This document shows positions 38,956 through 48,334 of a DNA stretch of 64,000 nt, one piece after another. Location: NCBI RefSeq assembly GCF_001467535.1, contig NZ_LNZC01000027.1:1-64000 (forward strand). Direction: 5' to 3'. This DNA is from Legionella worsleiensis. Lineage in GTDB: Bacteria; Pseudomonadota; Gammaproteobacteria; Legionellales; Legionellaceae. A program made the position numbers and the translations under genes. Below the pieces are notes generated by a model. It had not been told where the DNA came from and ran no database searches. It saw only the letters and a list, made by a program, of their open reading frames with translations. Positions within the stretch are counted from its first letter, which is position 1, and every line of letters starts with the position of its first letter.

Positions 38956-40398
38956 ATGAGTAGCCTAATGATTCAATTGAGTTTAGATTATGTGTTAAAA
39001 GCCGTTATTTCCAGGCTATTTCCCTGGTCAAGTGTGTTTGCACTTTTTCTAACCATGCAATGCGCCTTGGCCAGCGGACTTTCTCCCTACTCCACAAAAG
39101 AGTTGGAGGAACTGGAACATCAATTTATTCAATTGATTAACCAATCAGACAGTGTAGAACGCAATCCATTAGCCAATCAATTCATTAATCATATAGGAAA
39201 AAAACTCGCATCTCATGGAAAAATCAAAACGCCTTATTTTTTTATTGTAAAATCCAGAGAAATCAATGCGTTCGCAGGACCAGGGGGTTACATAGGAATT
39301 AATTCACAACTCATCTTAACTACCCAGAATGAAAGCGAGTTGGCTGCGGTAATGGCTCATGAAATTGCTCACGTTCGTTTGCATCATCTTTACAGTATGA
39401 TTGAGCACCAGAAGCAGATGAGAGTTCCCATGTTAGCGTCTATGCTAGCCTCTGCGGCCCTTGGTGTTTTAAATCCGACGGCAGGAATGGGAGCCATGAT
39501 GGCATCACTTTCAGGATTTTCACAAGACAATATTAATTTTACCCGCTCTAAAGAAAAAGAAGCAGACAGAATAGGTATAGACATGTTAATTAAAGCCGGT
39601 TTTGACCCTCGTGGCATGGCCGCTTTTTTCCAAAAAATGCAGGAAAATTCCCGTTATTATTATTCTGCTGATGTTCCTGCAATTCTCCGCACTCACCCCA
39701 TAGACGCAGATCGTATCGCTGAGGCAGAAAACCGAACCGCCCGTCTGGAAAATAAAAAACATGATGACTCAATGGATTATTCTTTATTTAAAGAACTGAT
39801 TCGTGTTTCCGTAACACCGCAAAGCAAGCAAATACTGGACTATTATGAGCATGATTGCCACAAGAAAAACAACGCCATAGCCTGTCAGTACGGATATGTC
39901 CTTGCTCTTTTAAACGCTAATCACTTTGCAAAGGCCGCTGATCGTATCAAGCCTCTTATCGATAAGCATGCAGATAATTTGTATTTTCAAATAGCACTAG
40001 CTCAGGCTGAACTGGGATTATCCCAATATAAAACGGCCATCAACCGCCTTGCAGAAGCTCAAAAAAACTATCCCGATAATTATGCTGCGTTAATGGCTTA
40101 CGCTCAAGGCTTACTTTCAGCCAATCAAGCAGAAAAAGCAACGAGCGTACTGCTTAAAGGCAGCAGAATTTATAAAAACGATTTACCCTTATGTCGGGAG
40201 TTAGCTCGAGCTCAAGCTGAATCGCATCAAAAAAATTACGCTTATTTTACCCAATCGCAATGTTTGTTACTTGAAGGGCAACACAGAGCAGCCGTAGCTC
40301 AATTAAAAGTGGCACGTAGTTTGTCTAAAAAGGATCCCTATCTGTCCGCTCGCATTGAAGCTAAAATTGATGAAATAAAATTCATGACCGAAAACTAA
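38956..40398 (+). CDS. periplasmic M48 metalloprotease with TPR tail, BepA-like
   Basis: A 480-residue exported protein. A hydrophobic signal near the N terminus ends around ...CALASGLSP. The protease domain has the zinc motif HEIAH (MAHEIAHVRLHH, about residue 135) and a downstream EADRIGIDML glutamate ligand. TPR repeats fill residues about 290-475. This is the layout of BepA/YfgC, which degrades or rescues stalled outer-membrane proteins at the BAM and Lpt machines. An internal ATG at 38971 would give a signal peptide of more normal length, so the start is uncertain. No bepA symbol is given because close paralogues exist. Confidence 0.88.
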   Translation: MSSLMIQLSLDYVLKAVISRLFPWSSVFALFLTMQCALASGLSPYSTKELEELEHQFIQLINQSDSVERNPLANQFINHIGKKLASHGKIKTPYFFIVKSREINAFAGPGGYIGINSQLILTTQNESELAAVMAHEIAHVRLHHLYSMIEHQKQMRVPMLASMLASAALGVLNPTAGMGAMMASLSGFSQDNINFTRSKEKEADRIGIDMLIKAGFDPRGMAAFFQKMQENSRYYYSADVPAILRTHPIDADRIAEAENRTARLENKKHDDSMDYSLFKELIRVSVTPQSKQILDYYEHDCHKKNNAIACQYGYVLALLNANHFAKAADRIKPLIDKHADNLYFQIALAQAELGLSQYKTAINRLAEAQKNYPDNYAALMAYAQGLLSANQAEKATSVLLKGSRIYKNDLPLCRELARAQAESHQKNYAYFTQSQCLLLEGQHRAAVAQLKVARSLSKKDPYLSARIEAKIDEIKFMTEN

Positions 40399-40510
40399 AC
40401 ATCCCACAAATCCATCCCTTGCATGCGAGTCGCCAAATTACTGAGACTTGACGCCATGACCTAATTTACATGGACATGGCATATTTTTATGTGGTACAGC
40501 TATGTTTACA

Positions 40511-40550
40511 TATAGACTTTATATAGTTAATAGTCTATATTTAGACTATT
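40511..40550. promoter_or_regulatory. overlapping inverted repeats, probable antitoxin operator
   Basis: Two nested perfect inverted repeats lie just before the antitoxin gene: TATAGACT / AGTCTATA (40511-40518 and 40532-40539) and AATAGTCTA / TAGACTATT (40529-40537 and 40542-40550). They are three copies of the half-site AGTCTA/TAGACT. This is the pattern expected for an autoregulated Xre-type antitoxin operator overlapping its own promoter. Confidence 0.7.
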
Positions 40551-40571
40551 GTTCAGACCCAAGGTGCTGTG

Positions 40572-40970
40572 ATGATTCCTAATAACACATCCCCCGTATT
40601 AGCCAAAGAGCATATTGCAACAGCCTTTAAAGTAGTTTTAAATATTTTTGCCAAGTGGCATTGCTCTACAGATGAAGCACTGATTCTATTGGGCTTAAAG
40701 CGCTCTACCTGGTTCAAATATAAAAATGCACCAGATCGTGCTTCATTTAGTCATGATATTACCGAACGTATTTCCTACATCTTAAACATTCATGCGGCAT
40801 TAAGAATATTATTTTCCGATCCGGATTCGGTGTATCAATGGGTAAGAAAACCCAATACAGCACCATTTTTTAATGGACGTTCCGCTATGGACATCATGTT
40901 ACAAGGGCGAGTTGTCGATTTATGGGCTGTAGCCAGCAGGCTTAATGCAGAACGAGGTGGTAAATCCTGA
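40572..40970 (+). CDS. Xre/MbcA/ParS-type antitoxin (DUF2384 family)
   Basis: A 132-residue protein. The N-terminal part is a helix-turn-helix-like region (STDEALILLGLKRSTWFKYK, about residues 34-53). The C-terminal DUF2384-type toxin-binding segment has AALRILFSDPDSVYQWVRKPN, FFNGRSAMDIMLQG and DLWAVASRLNAERGG; LF-DP..V..W...PN..F.G..A is the family pattern. It neutralises the RES toxin encoded next to it and should repress the operon through the upstream repeats. ATG at 40572 follows AAGG by 7 bases. Confidence 0.9.
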   Translation: MIPNNTSPVLAKEHIATAFKVVLNIFAKWHCSTDEALILLGLKRSTWFKYKNAPDRASFSHDITERISYILNIHAALRILFSDPDSVYQWVRKPNTAPFFNGRSAMDIMLQGRVVDLWAVASRLNAERGGKS

Positions 40971-41677
40971 TGATTTCCCTGGATTTATTTGCAAAATCAA
41001 CCTTTGACAGACAACGCTGCTACCGTATTATTCCCTCTCAATTTCCGCCCATTCATTTATTTGAAGACGTTGCTGATCCCGAAGAGTTCGAGGCTTTATT
41101 TGCAGTGCAAATGCTGACTAATCCTCGCATTCAGGAAGAAATAGGCTTACTGGAACGAGTACCTGCAGATCAAAGGCTTTATGGTGTTCCAGGTTGCGGT
41201 TATGTTATGGCCGCTTTTACGCACATTAATCCCGATGGAAGCAGATTTTCAAATGGTGACTACGGCATTTACTATGCCGCAGATTCACTATCAACCGCAA
41301 TTGCAGAAACCGTATACCATAAAGAACAATTCCTCTCATATACCAAAGAACCACCTCAGGAATTGGCTATGCGAAGCTTGATAGCAGAATTCAGCGCCGA
41401 TTTATTTAACTTAACGCTACTGAATAAAACGGATAATCCATTGTATTCTCCGGTAGATTATTCGCAAAGCCAGGTTTTTGGTTCACAAATCAAAGAACAT
41501 CGGGAAGACGGTATTGTATATCACTCCATACGCTCAGATGGAACGAACTTTGCGCTTTTTAAACCAAGCTCCATTCATCATTGCCAACAAGGCGCACATT
41601 TTAGTTATGTGTGGAACGGCTCTCAAATCAGTACTGTCTATCAAAAAGTAGTAGAAAGTGATTACAAAAAACAATAG
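40970..41677 (+). CDS. RES-domain toxin
   Basis: A 235-residue RES-family toxin. Characterised members degrade or phosphorolyse NAD+ in the cytosol. Family residues are visible: YRIIPSQFPPIHLF with the conserved Arg near the start, YGIYYAADSLSTAIAETVYH with the Ser and catalytic-type Glu, and a late Ser/His region (DGIVYHSIRSDGTNFALF). The start codon overlaps the antitoxin stop (TGATG), coupling the two. Somewhat longer than minimal RES toxins (about 150-170) because of N- and C-terminal extensions. Confidence 0.88.
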   Translation: MISLDLFAKSTFDRQRCYRIIPSQFPPIHLFEDVADPEEFEALFAVQMLTNPRIQEEIGLLERVPADQRLYGVPGCGYVMAAFTHINPDGSRFSNGDYGIYYAADSLSTAIAETVYHKEQFLSYTKEPPQELAMRSLIAEFSADLFNLTLLNKTDNPLYSPVDYSQSQVFGSQIKEHREDGIVYHSIRSDGTNFALFKPSSIHHCQQGAHFSYVWNGSQISTVYQKVVESDYKKQ

Positions 41678-41693
41678 TTATTCACCACAGACC

Positions 41694-43019
41694 CTAATCA
41701 AGATCGAATTTTTTTAATTTGTATCTCAACGTACGAAAACTCACGCCTAACAAACGAGCGGCAGCGGTTCGATTCCACTTTGTTTTATTAAGCGCATCCA
41801 GTATCAATTCTTTTTCCTGTTCTTGCAGAAACCCGGTTAAATTTGATGATGCGGTTCCCGCAGGGGTCAGTGTGCTTGATGGCAATTTCGGTATGTGCAA
41901 GTCACCGGGTTGAATGACCTCGCCTTCACTCATCGCCATAGCGCGTTCCAGGATATTTTCTAACTCTCTGACATTTCCAGGAAAGTGATAACTTTGCAGT
42001 AAATTAAAACAGTCATTACTCAGCATAACAGGTGATCTTTTTTGATTTTTTGCCAATTTTTTCAATATCGCTTTCGCTAATTCAGGAATGTCTGAAAGTC
42101 GCTCAGCCAAGGAGGGCACCCTTAACTCAATAACATTGACACGATAATACAAATCTTGCCTGAATGTACCCGCATTTATTTCATCCAGCAGGTTTTTATG
42201 ACTGGCACTGAGTATGCGGACATCTACCGGAATTTCATACAATTCACCAATAGGTTTTATCGCTTTTTCCTGAATTGCACGTAATAACTTAACTTGCATA
42301 ACCAGTGGAAGCTCTGCAATTTCATCGAGAAACAAAGTACCGCCATGAGCGGCAACAAATAACCCTTTTTTATCGGATGTAGCCCCCGTAAAACTCCCTT
42401 TGGCATGGCCAAAAAACTCTGATTCCATTAATTCAGCAGGTATGGCACCGCAATTCACAGGAATAAAGGGGTTATCTCTTCTCGGGCCATTAGCGTGAAT
42501 CAGTTGGGCAACCAATTCTTTTCCTACACCCGAGTCCCCCTGAATAAAAACGGGCGCCTGGCTTCTTGCCAGTTTATGAATACTTTCTTTCAATTGATTC
42601 ATCACTGGGCTATTACCTACCAAAGTCTCATCTTCGGGGCTTATTTGCGTACTCTGCGTTGCCAGTGCTGTTTTGACAAGATCCTTTAACATCATCAAAT
42701 CTATAGGTTTGGATACATAATCAAAAGCGCCAGCTTTGAGGGTATTCACAGCACCTTCAACATTTCCATAAGCCGTAATGACTGCGACGGGTATCTGCGG
42801 CTTAAATTTTTGAATAAATTTAACCAGTTCAATACCATCACCATCGGGTAAGCGCATATCGGTAAGCACCATAGAATAATGATTCTGTTTTATGGCTTCC
42901 ATCCCCTCTTTAAAATTAGAGGCAGTATCGCAAAGCAAGCCCATGCGCAATAAGGTGAGCGTTAATAACTCCCGAATATCCGGCTCATCATCAATGACCA
43001 AAACGGTGTTTTTTGTCAT
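41694..43019 (-). CDS. pilR: sigma-54-dependent response regulator PilR
   Basis: A 441-residue NtrC-type regulator that activates pilin transcription. Residues 1-120 are the receiver (VIDDEPD, phosphoacceptor in LTDMRLPDGDG, SKP lysine). Residues about 135-365 are the AAA+ domain: Walker A GDSGVGKE, the sigma-54 contact loop GSFTGA (Ser in place of the usual Ala), LFLDEIAELP and RVNVIELRVP. The C terminus is a Fis-type HTH (NRTAAARLLGVSFRTLRYKLKK). I start at 43019, overlapping the pilS stop by 4 bases (ATGA). Role inferred from the PilS partner and family; no pil structural genes are in view. Confidence 0.9.
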   Translation of the reverse strand: MTKNTVLVIDDEPDIRELLTLTLLRMGLLCDTASNFKEGMEAIKQNHYSMVLTDMRLPDGDGIELVKFIQKFKPQIPVAVITAYGNVEGAVNTLKAGAFDYVSKPIDLMMLKDLVKTALATQSTQISPEDETLVGNSPVMNQLKESIHKLARSQAPVFIQGDSGVGKELVAQLIHANGPRRDNPFIPVNCGAIPAELMESEFFGHAKGSFTGATSDKKGLFVAAHGGTLFLDEIAELPLVMQVKLLRAIQEKAIKPIGELYEIPVDVRILSASHKNLLDEINAGTFRQDLYYRVNVIELRVPSLAERLSDIPELAKAILKKLAKNQKRSPVMLSNDCFNLLQSYHFPGNVRELENILERAMAMSEGEVIQPGDLHIPKLPSSTLTPAGTASSNLTGFLQEQEKELILDALNKTKWNRTAAARLLGVSFRTLRYKLKKFDLD

Positions 43020-44599
43020 ATTAATAGTTCTTCCGATGAATTTAACGTTATGGCAAAACAACTTCCTTTAGTTGATTTCATCAACTCTAAGCGAGCTTGA
43101 TTCATTTCACATAAATCTCTGGCGAGAAACAAACCCATGCCGGTACCTGTGCGTAAGGTAGAAAAAAACGGCTCAAAGATATTTTCTCTGTTCTCAGCAG
43201 CAACACCACATCCCGAATCACTTACCGTTATCATAATTTTGTTCGCTAAACATTTTACAGCAATAATAATATTCACCTGGCCATCTTCATCACGCCCATG
43301 CTGCATGGCATTATCACAAAGTATGACTAATATTTGTTCCAGTTGACTCGTATCAAATACACATGAAATACTTCTGTTTTTGGGCGCTTTAATCGTTAGA
43401 TTGCATTGATTGCTTTGACAAAAAGTATGTTTAAACTGTTCTAAAAAATTCACTATTTCATTAACTTGAGGATGAGATTGTTGACGACGAGTCAATTGCA
43501 ACACGTTTTTAATAACACCATTCATTCGCTGGCAATTGTTCATAATCATTTGTTTCAAACGAGAATCTTCTTCATTTAGCACATGATTGTCGCCGAGCAA
43601 TTGTGCTGCATGAGCTATAGCCCCCAGGGGATTTCGTAACTCGTGCGCAATACTTGCTGAAAATCGCCCCAAAGCGGCCAGTTTGAGCTGTTGTGCCTGT
43701 TGACCAATATATGTCATGTCTTCAAGGAGGATAAGCACTTCGGGATTATTGGCAACATCAGTTGAAAAAAAATGAACTCTCAAATACGGTTTTTCGATTA
43801 TAGTTTGTGCAATCCCCTCATTTATTTTATTTTTTACTAAAAATTGATCGAACTTTCCAGCAAGTTGTTCCGAAAGTTGATGCAAGGATCCTGGCGTATT
43901 TTTTTTGGTAAGATTAAAAAACTGCCGTGCAGCGGAGTTGATTAATTTAATATGCTTTGCCCCATCGACATAAACAACGCCTGAATGCAGTCTTTCGACA
44001 ATGTATTCATTAATGCGCTGCATACTGGCCAACTCATAGCTGCGGTGGCGAGCCAAATACTCCGATTGTCTGACCCAATTCGAAAGATACCAGGCGGTAA
44101 TCGCTGTAGCAAAAAATCCGGCACCGTAAATTCCACTATAAAAAAAAGTACTTAAGTCTCTTTGGTTATCCAGTATAAACTTTAATATATTGCCGCATAA
44201 CAGCAAACAACTGGCAAGGGCAGCAAAAAAAATCGCCAATCGTCCTGGAACCAGTATGCTGAGTGCCGCAATGGTGACATTTAATAAAATTCCATAACCA
44301 GAATCCATATTTCCGATAATGCTCAACATGATGGAAATAGCAATAACATCCACTGTTCCTGCTAAAAACACCTGCTTATCAAAGCTCAGAAGCCTTTGAT
44401 ACCCAATAACTAAAAAAATTAAAGCAAAAAAGAAATAAAGAATAAGAGTGGTGTAAAATAAGGGAGAATGTAATTTGTAAATGAAACTGAAAAAATACAT
44501 CCCCAGCAGTAAAATAACGCTTAAAAGTCTATAAACATGATAAACCAGTAAAATTCGCCATTGTCTGTCTTCTGGATTATGGAGAGAACGAACAGGCAT
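43016..44599 (-). CDS. pilS: membrane sensor histidine kinase PilS
   Basis: A 527-residue sensor kinase. Six hydrophobic segments fill residues about 18-190, then a PAS-like region (SGVVYVDGAKHIKLINSAARQ), the HisKA H-box SIAHELRNPLGAIAHAA (about residue 313), and a HATPase domain with an N-box DNAMQHG, G1 DSGCGV and G2 TGTGMGLFLA. It phosphorylates PilR, whose gene overlaps it. Layout and pairing are those of the PilS-PilR type IV pilus system. Confidence 0.9.
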   Translation of the reverse strand: MPVRSLHNPEDRQWRILLVYHVYRLLSVILLLGMYFFSFIYKLHSPLFYTTLILYFFFALIFLVIGYQRLLSFDKQVFLAGTVDVIAISIMLSIIGNMDSGYGILLNVTIAALSILVPGRLAIFFAALASCLLLCGNILKFILDNQRDLSTFFYSGIYGAGFFATAITAWYLSNWVRQSEYLARHRSYELASMQRINEYIVERLHSGVVYVDGAKHIKLINSAARQFFNLTKKNTPGSLHQLSEQLAGKFDQFLVKNKINEGIAQTIIEKPYLRVHFFSTDVANNPEVLILLEDMTYIGQQAQQLKLAALGRFSASIAHELRNPLGAIAHAAQLLGDNHVLNEEDSRLKQMIMNNCQRMNGVIKNVLQLTRRQQSHPQVNEIVNFLEQFKHTFCQSNQCNLTIKAPKNRSISCVFDTSQLEQILVILCDNAMQHGRDEDGQVNIIIAVKCLANKIMITVSDSGCGVAAENRENIFEPFFSTLRTGTGMGLFLARDLCEMNQARLELMKSTKGSCFAITLNSSEELLI

Positions 44600-44676
44600 T
44601 GCACTGATCCGATTAATGATTGATATTCATTTTATTATAGAAACATAAATTTAGATTTTGCGATAGAGCCTAGGCA

Positions 44677-45822
44677 TCAATACTTCCATAAGGTGTAATA
44701 AACCCAAATTTTTTCCGCATCTTTAGAACCACTCTCTCGAGCCTTGGCTATCCAGTACTTTGCTTTGGCCATATCACGCTTTACTCCTTTTCCATCGGCA
44801 TAAAGCAACCCAAGATTAATTTGTGCCAGAGCCAGATTTTGTTCTGCGGCTTTGGTATACCAGTAAATGGCTTTTTTGACATTAGCCTTCACGCCCTCCC
44901 CATTCATGTAAATCACGCCCAGATTATTTTGCGCCAAAGGCTCTCCCTGGTCTGCCGCTTTTTGATACCAGTAAATCGCCTGGGTGTTGTCTTTTTTAAC
45001 ACCAAGCCCGTTCGTATACATGACCGCAAGATTGTGTTGCCCCAAGGGCAGACCTTGTTCAGCAGCTTTTTTATACCAGAAAACCGCTTCCTCATAGTTT
45101 ACTGCTACTCCTTGCCCTTTCATGTACATCAAACCCAGATTATTTTGTGCTTCGGCATCACCTTGGGCTGCCGCTTTACTAAACCAGGTTAATGCCTTTT
45201 GATAATCCTGATAATCTCCACTGATGGAATAAATAATACCAAGATTATTCTGCGCAACCACATCACCTTGTGCAGCGGCCTTTTCAAACCAGAGGACAGC
45301 CTGTGCCGTATTTTTTTTAACGCCCTTACCCTGCATGTACAATACAGCAAGATTGTACTGTCCATCAGAATTTCCTTGATCAGCAGCTTTTTTGTACCAG
45401 ATAAACGCTTGTTGCATATCCTTGGCAACCCCATAGCCGTATTCGTAGACAGTCCCCAGGTTATTCTGACCCAAAGCAGATCCCTGAGCTGCGGCTTTTT
45501 TTAACCAGATAATCGCTTGCTGATTGTCTTTTGGAACCCCAAGCCCTTTCAAATACAATAAACCCAGATTATTCTGCGCATCTGCATTGCCCTGCTCTGC
45601 TGCCTTTTGATACCAATATGCCGCTTTTTTAAAATCTTGTACTAATTCGGCCCCCGTCTCATATTGAATAGCCAGCTCAAGCTGAGATTGAACATCTCCC
45701 TGGAGGGCTTTATCTTGAATAGTTAACTGACCCTGAGGATTTCTGTGCACATCATAATCCAGAGCCCAGCCAGATAATGAGGCCATAAATAATCCCAAAA
45801 GGGGTAAAAAAAAGCGTTTCAT
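44677..45822 (-). CDS. secreted Sel1-repeat protein (LpnE/EnhC type)
   Basis: A 381-residue exported protein with signal peptide (KRFFLPLLGLFMASLSGWA, cut before LDYDV). About nine 36-residue Sel1-like repeats follow, each with the pattern AQNNLGxxYxxGxGVxxDxxxAxxWYxKAAxQG. Sel1 repeats form superhelical protein-binding scaffolds; in Legionella, LpnE, EnhC and relatives of this kind act in host entry and vacuole trafficking. Length is close to LpnE, but I cannot tell whether this is LpnE itself. The start at 45822 follows GGAG by 6 bases. Confidence 0.88.
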   Translation of the reverse strand: MKRFFLPLLGLFMASLSGWALDYDVHRNPQGQLTIQDKALQGDVQSQLELAIQYETGAELVQDFKKAAYWYQKAAEQGNADAQNNLGLLYLKGLGVPKDNQQAIIWLKKAAAQGSALGQNNLGTVYEYGYGVAKDMQQAFIWYKKAADQGNSDGQYNLAVLYMQGKGVKKNTAQAVLWFEKAAAQGDVVAQNNLGIIYSISGDYQDYQKALTWFSKAAAQGDAEAQNNLGLMYMKGQGVAVNYEEAVFWYKKAAEQGLPLGQHNLAVMYTNGLGVKKDNTQAIYWYQKAADQGEPLAQNNLGVIYMNGEGVKANVKKAIYWYTKAAEQNLALAQINLGLLYADGKGVKRDMAKAKYWIAKARESGSKDAEKIWVYYTLWKY

Positions 45823-45958
45823 AGTAGCTCCCACACCGATTGTTCAATTATAGCACAACACGAGGGGGCAATTTTGAAAATGAAAGATCAAGGGAGAACA
45901 GGTTCTTGATATACATCAAGACATCTGCTATATCCTTCATAAGCTTATCTTTAAAAAA

Positions 45959-46900
45959 ATGAGCATGAAACACTTGAATCTTAATTTACTGCGTGCTCTT
46001 TATGCTCTTCTTAGTTGCAGAAACGTAACCCTTGCCAGTAAACAAATAGGCATTAGTCAATCTGCTATGAGCATTTCATTAAAACAATTAAGAACCTTTT
46101 ATAACGATCCCCTCCTGGTACCGGGACAACATAACATCATGCAACTAACCCCTTTAGCTCTTTCTTTAGTCGAGCCAACCCGTATTGCCATATCCCAAAT
46201 TAACGCTGTATTTTCAATTCATCAGTCTTTTAAAGCAGCAACAGATACCCGAACTTTTCACATTGGTATGTCCGATCTGATTTCTTATGTATTAGCGCCA
46301 ATCCTGATTGATAAAATTCAACAATTGGCGCCTTACCTAAAACTTCGCTTCATTCACCCAAATTATTCAGCTTCTGCGGATGTGTTTGAATCCGGTGAAC
46401 TGGATGTAATGATAGGTATGTTTGAAAATGTTCCGGGAAGCCTTAAGCAACAAGTATTATTTTATGATGAAGTGGTGATAGTCGGATGTAAGAATCATCC
46501 GGCGTTTGCACATGGCATAATAAATATAGATGACCTACTAAACTACCCCCTGATCCAGCCCTCATTAAGTGATGTCCCATTCCATAACCACTTTGACCAT
46601 TATTTAAGTAAAAAGGGGGAAGCACAACGAGTATCCGTCTGCACCGATCATGGACTGATTCCACTAATAGCGTTGCCAGGAACCAATTACCTGACTATGA
46701 CACTTCGTTCGGCAGCAGAACGATTAAACACATTTACCGAGTTAAGCATAGCACCATCCCCCTTTCTAACAGAGATGTACAGCTGTTATCAATATTGGCA
46801 CCCTAAAGACAACGAGGATCAGGCTCACCAATGGTTGCGCACATTAATAAAAGATGCAGCCAAAGAAACAAAACTCTCAAAAATTACTGACGAAAATTAA
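45959..46900 (+). CDS. LysR-family transcriptional regulator
   Basis: A 313-residue regulator. The N-terminal winged HTH reads LNLLRALYALLSCRNVTLASKQIGISQSAMS, quoted in part as LASKQIGISQSAMS, with the LysR-typical LRALYALL start. Residues about 95-300 form the periplasmic-binding-like effector domain. It resembles the NodD/PobR-like branch in its short linker, but the ligand is unknown. It is followed after 90 bases by the secreted phytase gene in the same direction and could regulate it, though there is no direct evidence. Start ATG at 45959 or the next in-frame ATG at 45965. Confidence 0.85.
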   Translation: MSMKHLNLNLLRALYALLSCRNVTLASKQIGISQSAMSISLKQLRTFYNDPLLVPGQHNIMQLTPLALSLVEPTRIAISQINAVFSIHQSFKAATDTRTFHIGMSDLISYVLAPILIDKIQQLAPYLKLRFIHPNYSASADVFESGELDVMIGMFENVPGSLKQQVLFYDEVVIVGCKNHPAFAHGIINIDDLLNYPLIQPSLSDVPFHNHFDHYLSKKGEAQRVSVCTDHGLIPLIALPGTNYLTMTLRSAAERLNTFTELSIAPSPFLTEMYSCYQYWHPKDNEDQAHQWLRTLIKDAAKETKLSKITDEN

Positions 46901-46990
46901 AATACGCCTCTAACCGATGCAAGATGTAGTAATCGGCTATCCCTTCCATTAAACTTTAAAGTCGCTCTTATGATTTTTATAACCCAATCA

Positions 46991-48109
46991 ATGAATACAC
47001 GACTGTCAAAGCAATCAACGTATTGCTGTAAAAAAAGAACCATTGGTTTATGGATATTATTTGCCCTGCTCAATACATGCAGTTTGAACGCAAAAACATC
47101 CAACACCATTCCCCTCTTGCAAATACCTCAATTACCTCAAGGAGCATTCTGGATAGATAACCATTGGCGCAACAATCCCCAAACAACCCAGGAAAAACCT
47201 TTTCGGTGGAGAAGCCCTCAGGCTTCTCGCGCTAATGACCTCACGAAGCAATCTGGAATCAATACTAAAGGCTTGGAACGTTTATTTATCTCGGGCAGCG
47301 CCATTCCTACATTAAACAATATGACCTGGCTTAAAAAAAATTACGGGGGTACACATCAGGTAAATATCATCGATCTAAGACAAGAAACTCATCTGTACCT
47401 CAATGGATTACCCATCAGCATTTTCTATAAAAAAGATCAAATTAACTGGGGTAAAACATTTACGAAAATAAAAAAAGAGGAACAAGACTGGCTTAACTAC
47501 CTCTCCAGACAAAATACTCTTTTAATCAATATACTGGGGAGACCTGTATCCGGTTTTAAAGTTCCTGTTAGCCCTGAATCCATAGCCATTAAAAACATTC
47601 ATACCGAACAAGAAACCGCACAGCTTGCCGAAATTAATTATTATAGAATTCCAGTACCAGACTACCATCCACCATCTCCAGAACACGTTGATTTATTTCT
47701 TTCTCTGTTAAAAAAACTACCCAAACAAGCATGGCTTCATTACCATTGTGCCGCAGGTAAAGGCAGAACGACTACATTCATGGTCATGCATGATATTTTA
47801 GTCAACGGTGCAGAAGTAAGCCTGAATGACATTATTATCAGGCAACAGCGTATGGGGGGAATTAATTTATTAACTTCTAAAGATACTCTGTCCGAACAAC
47901 CCTGGAAACGTGAATACCATCTAGCTCGAGTTGATTTTATTAATTTATTTTACACTTATGTCACGCAAGGAATTTATCCTAATCAAGAGTTTAGTGAATG
48001 GATTCGCAACCAACCTGAAGGGTCTTATACATTACTGCTCAAGACTGATGCTTATCCAAAAAAAAGACCACTTCAGAACGCAAAGAGGCTCTCAAAACAA
48101 GAGAAGTGA
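46991..48109 (+). CDS. PTP-like cysteine phytase (inositol-phosphate phosphatase)
   Basis: A 372-residue exported protein with a hydrophobic signal at residues about 17-34 (TIGLWILFALLNTCSLNA). The P-loop is HCAAGKGRTT (CX5R, about residue 253), with Cys as nucleophile and Arg binding phosphate. The family-specific DLRQETHLYLNGLPIS, NWGKTF, AWLHYHCAAGKGR, FMVMHDILVNG and IIIRQQRMGG segments match the PTP-like phytases of Selenomonas and their Legionella relatives (LppA is a known Legionella cysteine phytase). It probably dephosphorylates phytate or other inositol phosphates, releasing chelated metal. Lys and Ala in the P-loop differ from the rumen enzymes (HCEAGVGRT). The start at 46991 gives a normal signal length; 46970 is possible. 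Confidence 0.85.
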   Translation: MNTRLSKQSTYCCKKRTIGLWILFALLNTCSLNAKTSNTIPLLQIPQLPQGAFWIDNHWRNNPQTTQEKPFRWRSPQASRANDLTKQSGINTKGLERLFISGSAIPTLNNMTWLKKNYGGTHQVNIIDLRQETHLYLNGLPISIFYKKDQINWGKTFTKIKKEEQDWLNYLSRQNTLLINILGRPVSGFKVPVSPESIAIKNIHTEQETAQLAEINYYRIPVPDYHPPSPEHVDLFLSLLKKLPKQAWLHYHCAAGKGRTTTFMVMHDILVNGAEVSLNDIIIRQQRMGGINLLTSKDTLSEQPWKREYHLARVDFINLFYTYVTQGIYPNQEFSEWIRNQPEGSYTLLLKTDAYPKKRPLQNAKRLSKQEK

Positions 48110-48125
48110 TTTGGGCTTGAACAAC

Positions 48126-48275
48126 CTATTTACCCATCTTTTCTTTAATTTCCTCAAGCTCTTTAATTTTATAAGACAACTTATTTTGATTGTCCTTTTA
48201 TTCCCAAGCGACTATTTCTAATTCTTTTTGCGTTTGCTCTAAGAAAAAATCGATAAATTTCAGGGATATTCTTGT
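48126..48275 (-). pseudogene. remnant of a coiled-coil gene with an internal stop
   Basis: On the minus strand a single 50-codon frame reads as clear coiled-coil protein: SLKFIDFFLEQTQKELEIVAWE, stop, KDNQNKLSYKIKELEEIKEKMGK, stop; only one TAA interrupts it. No start codon or upstream continuation is visible beyond a TAA at 48276-48278. I read it as the degraded 3' end of a lost gene. Confidence 0.35.
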
Positions 48276-48334
48276 TTATTTGTGCTAAATTTTACAAAAA
48301 GGGATTTATTATTGCAAACCAAGAGAAGGACCTA

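Noticed and set aside
44677-45822. Naming the Sel1 protein lpnE.
   Set aside because: Repeat proteins of this type are numerous in Legionella; length and repeat count alone do not identify the orthologue.
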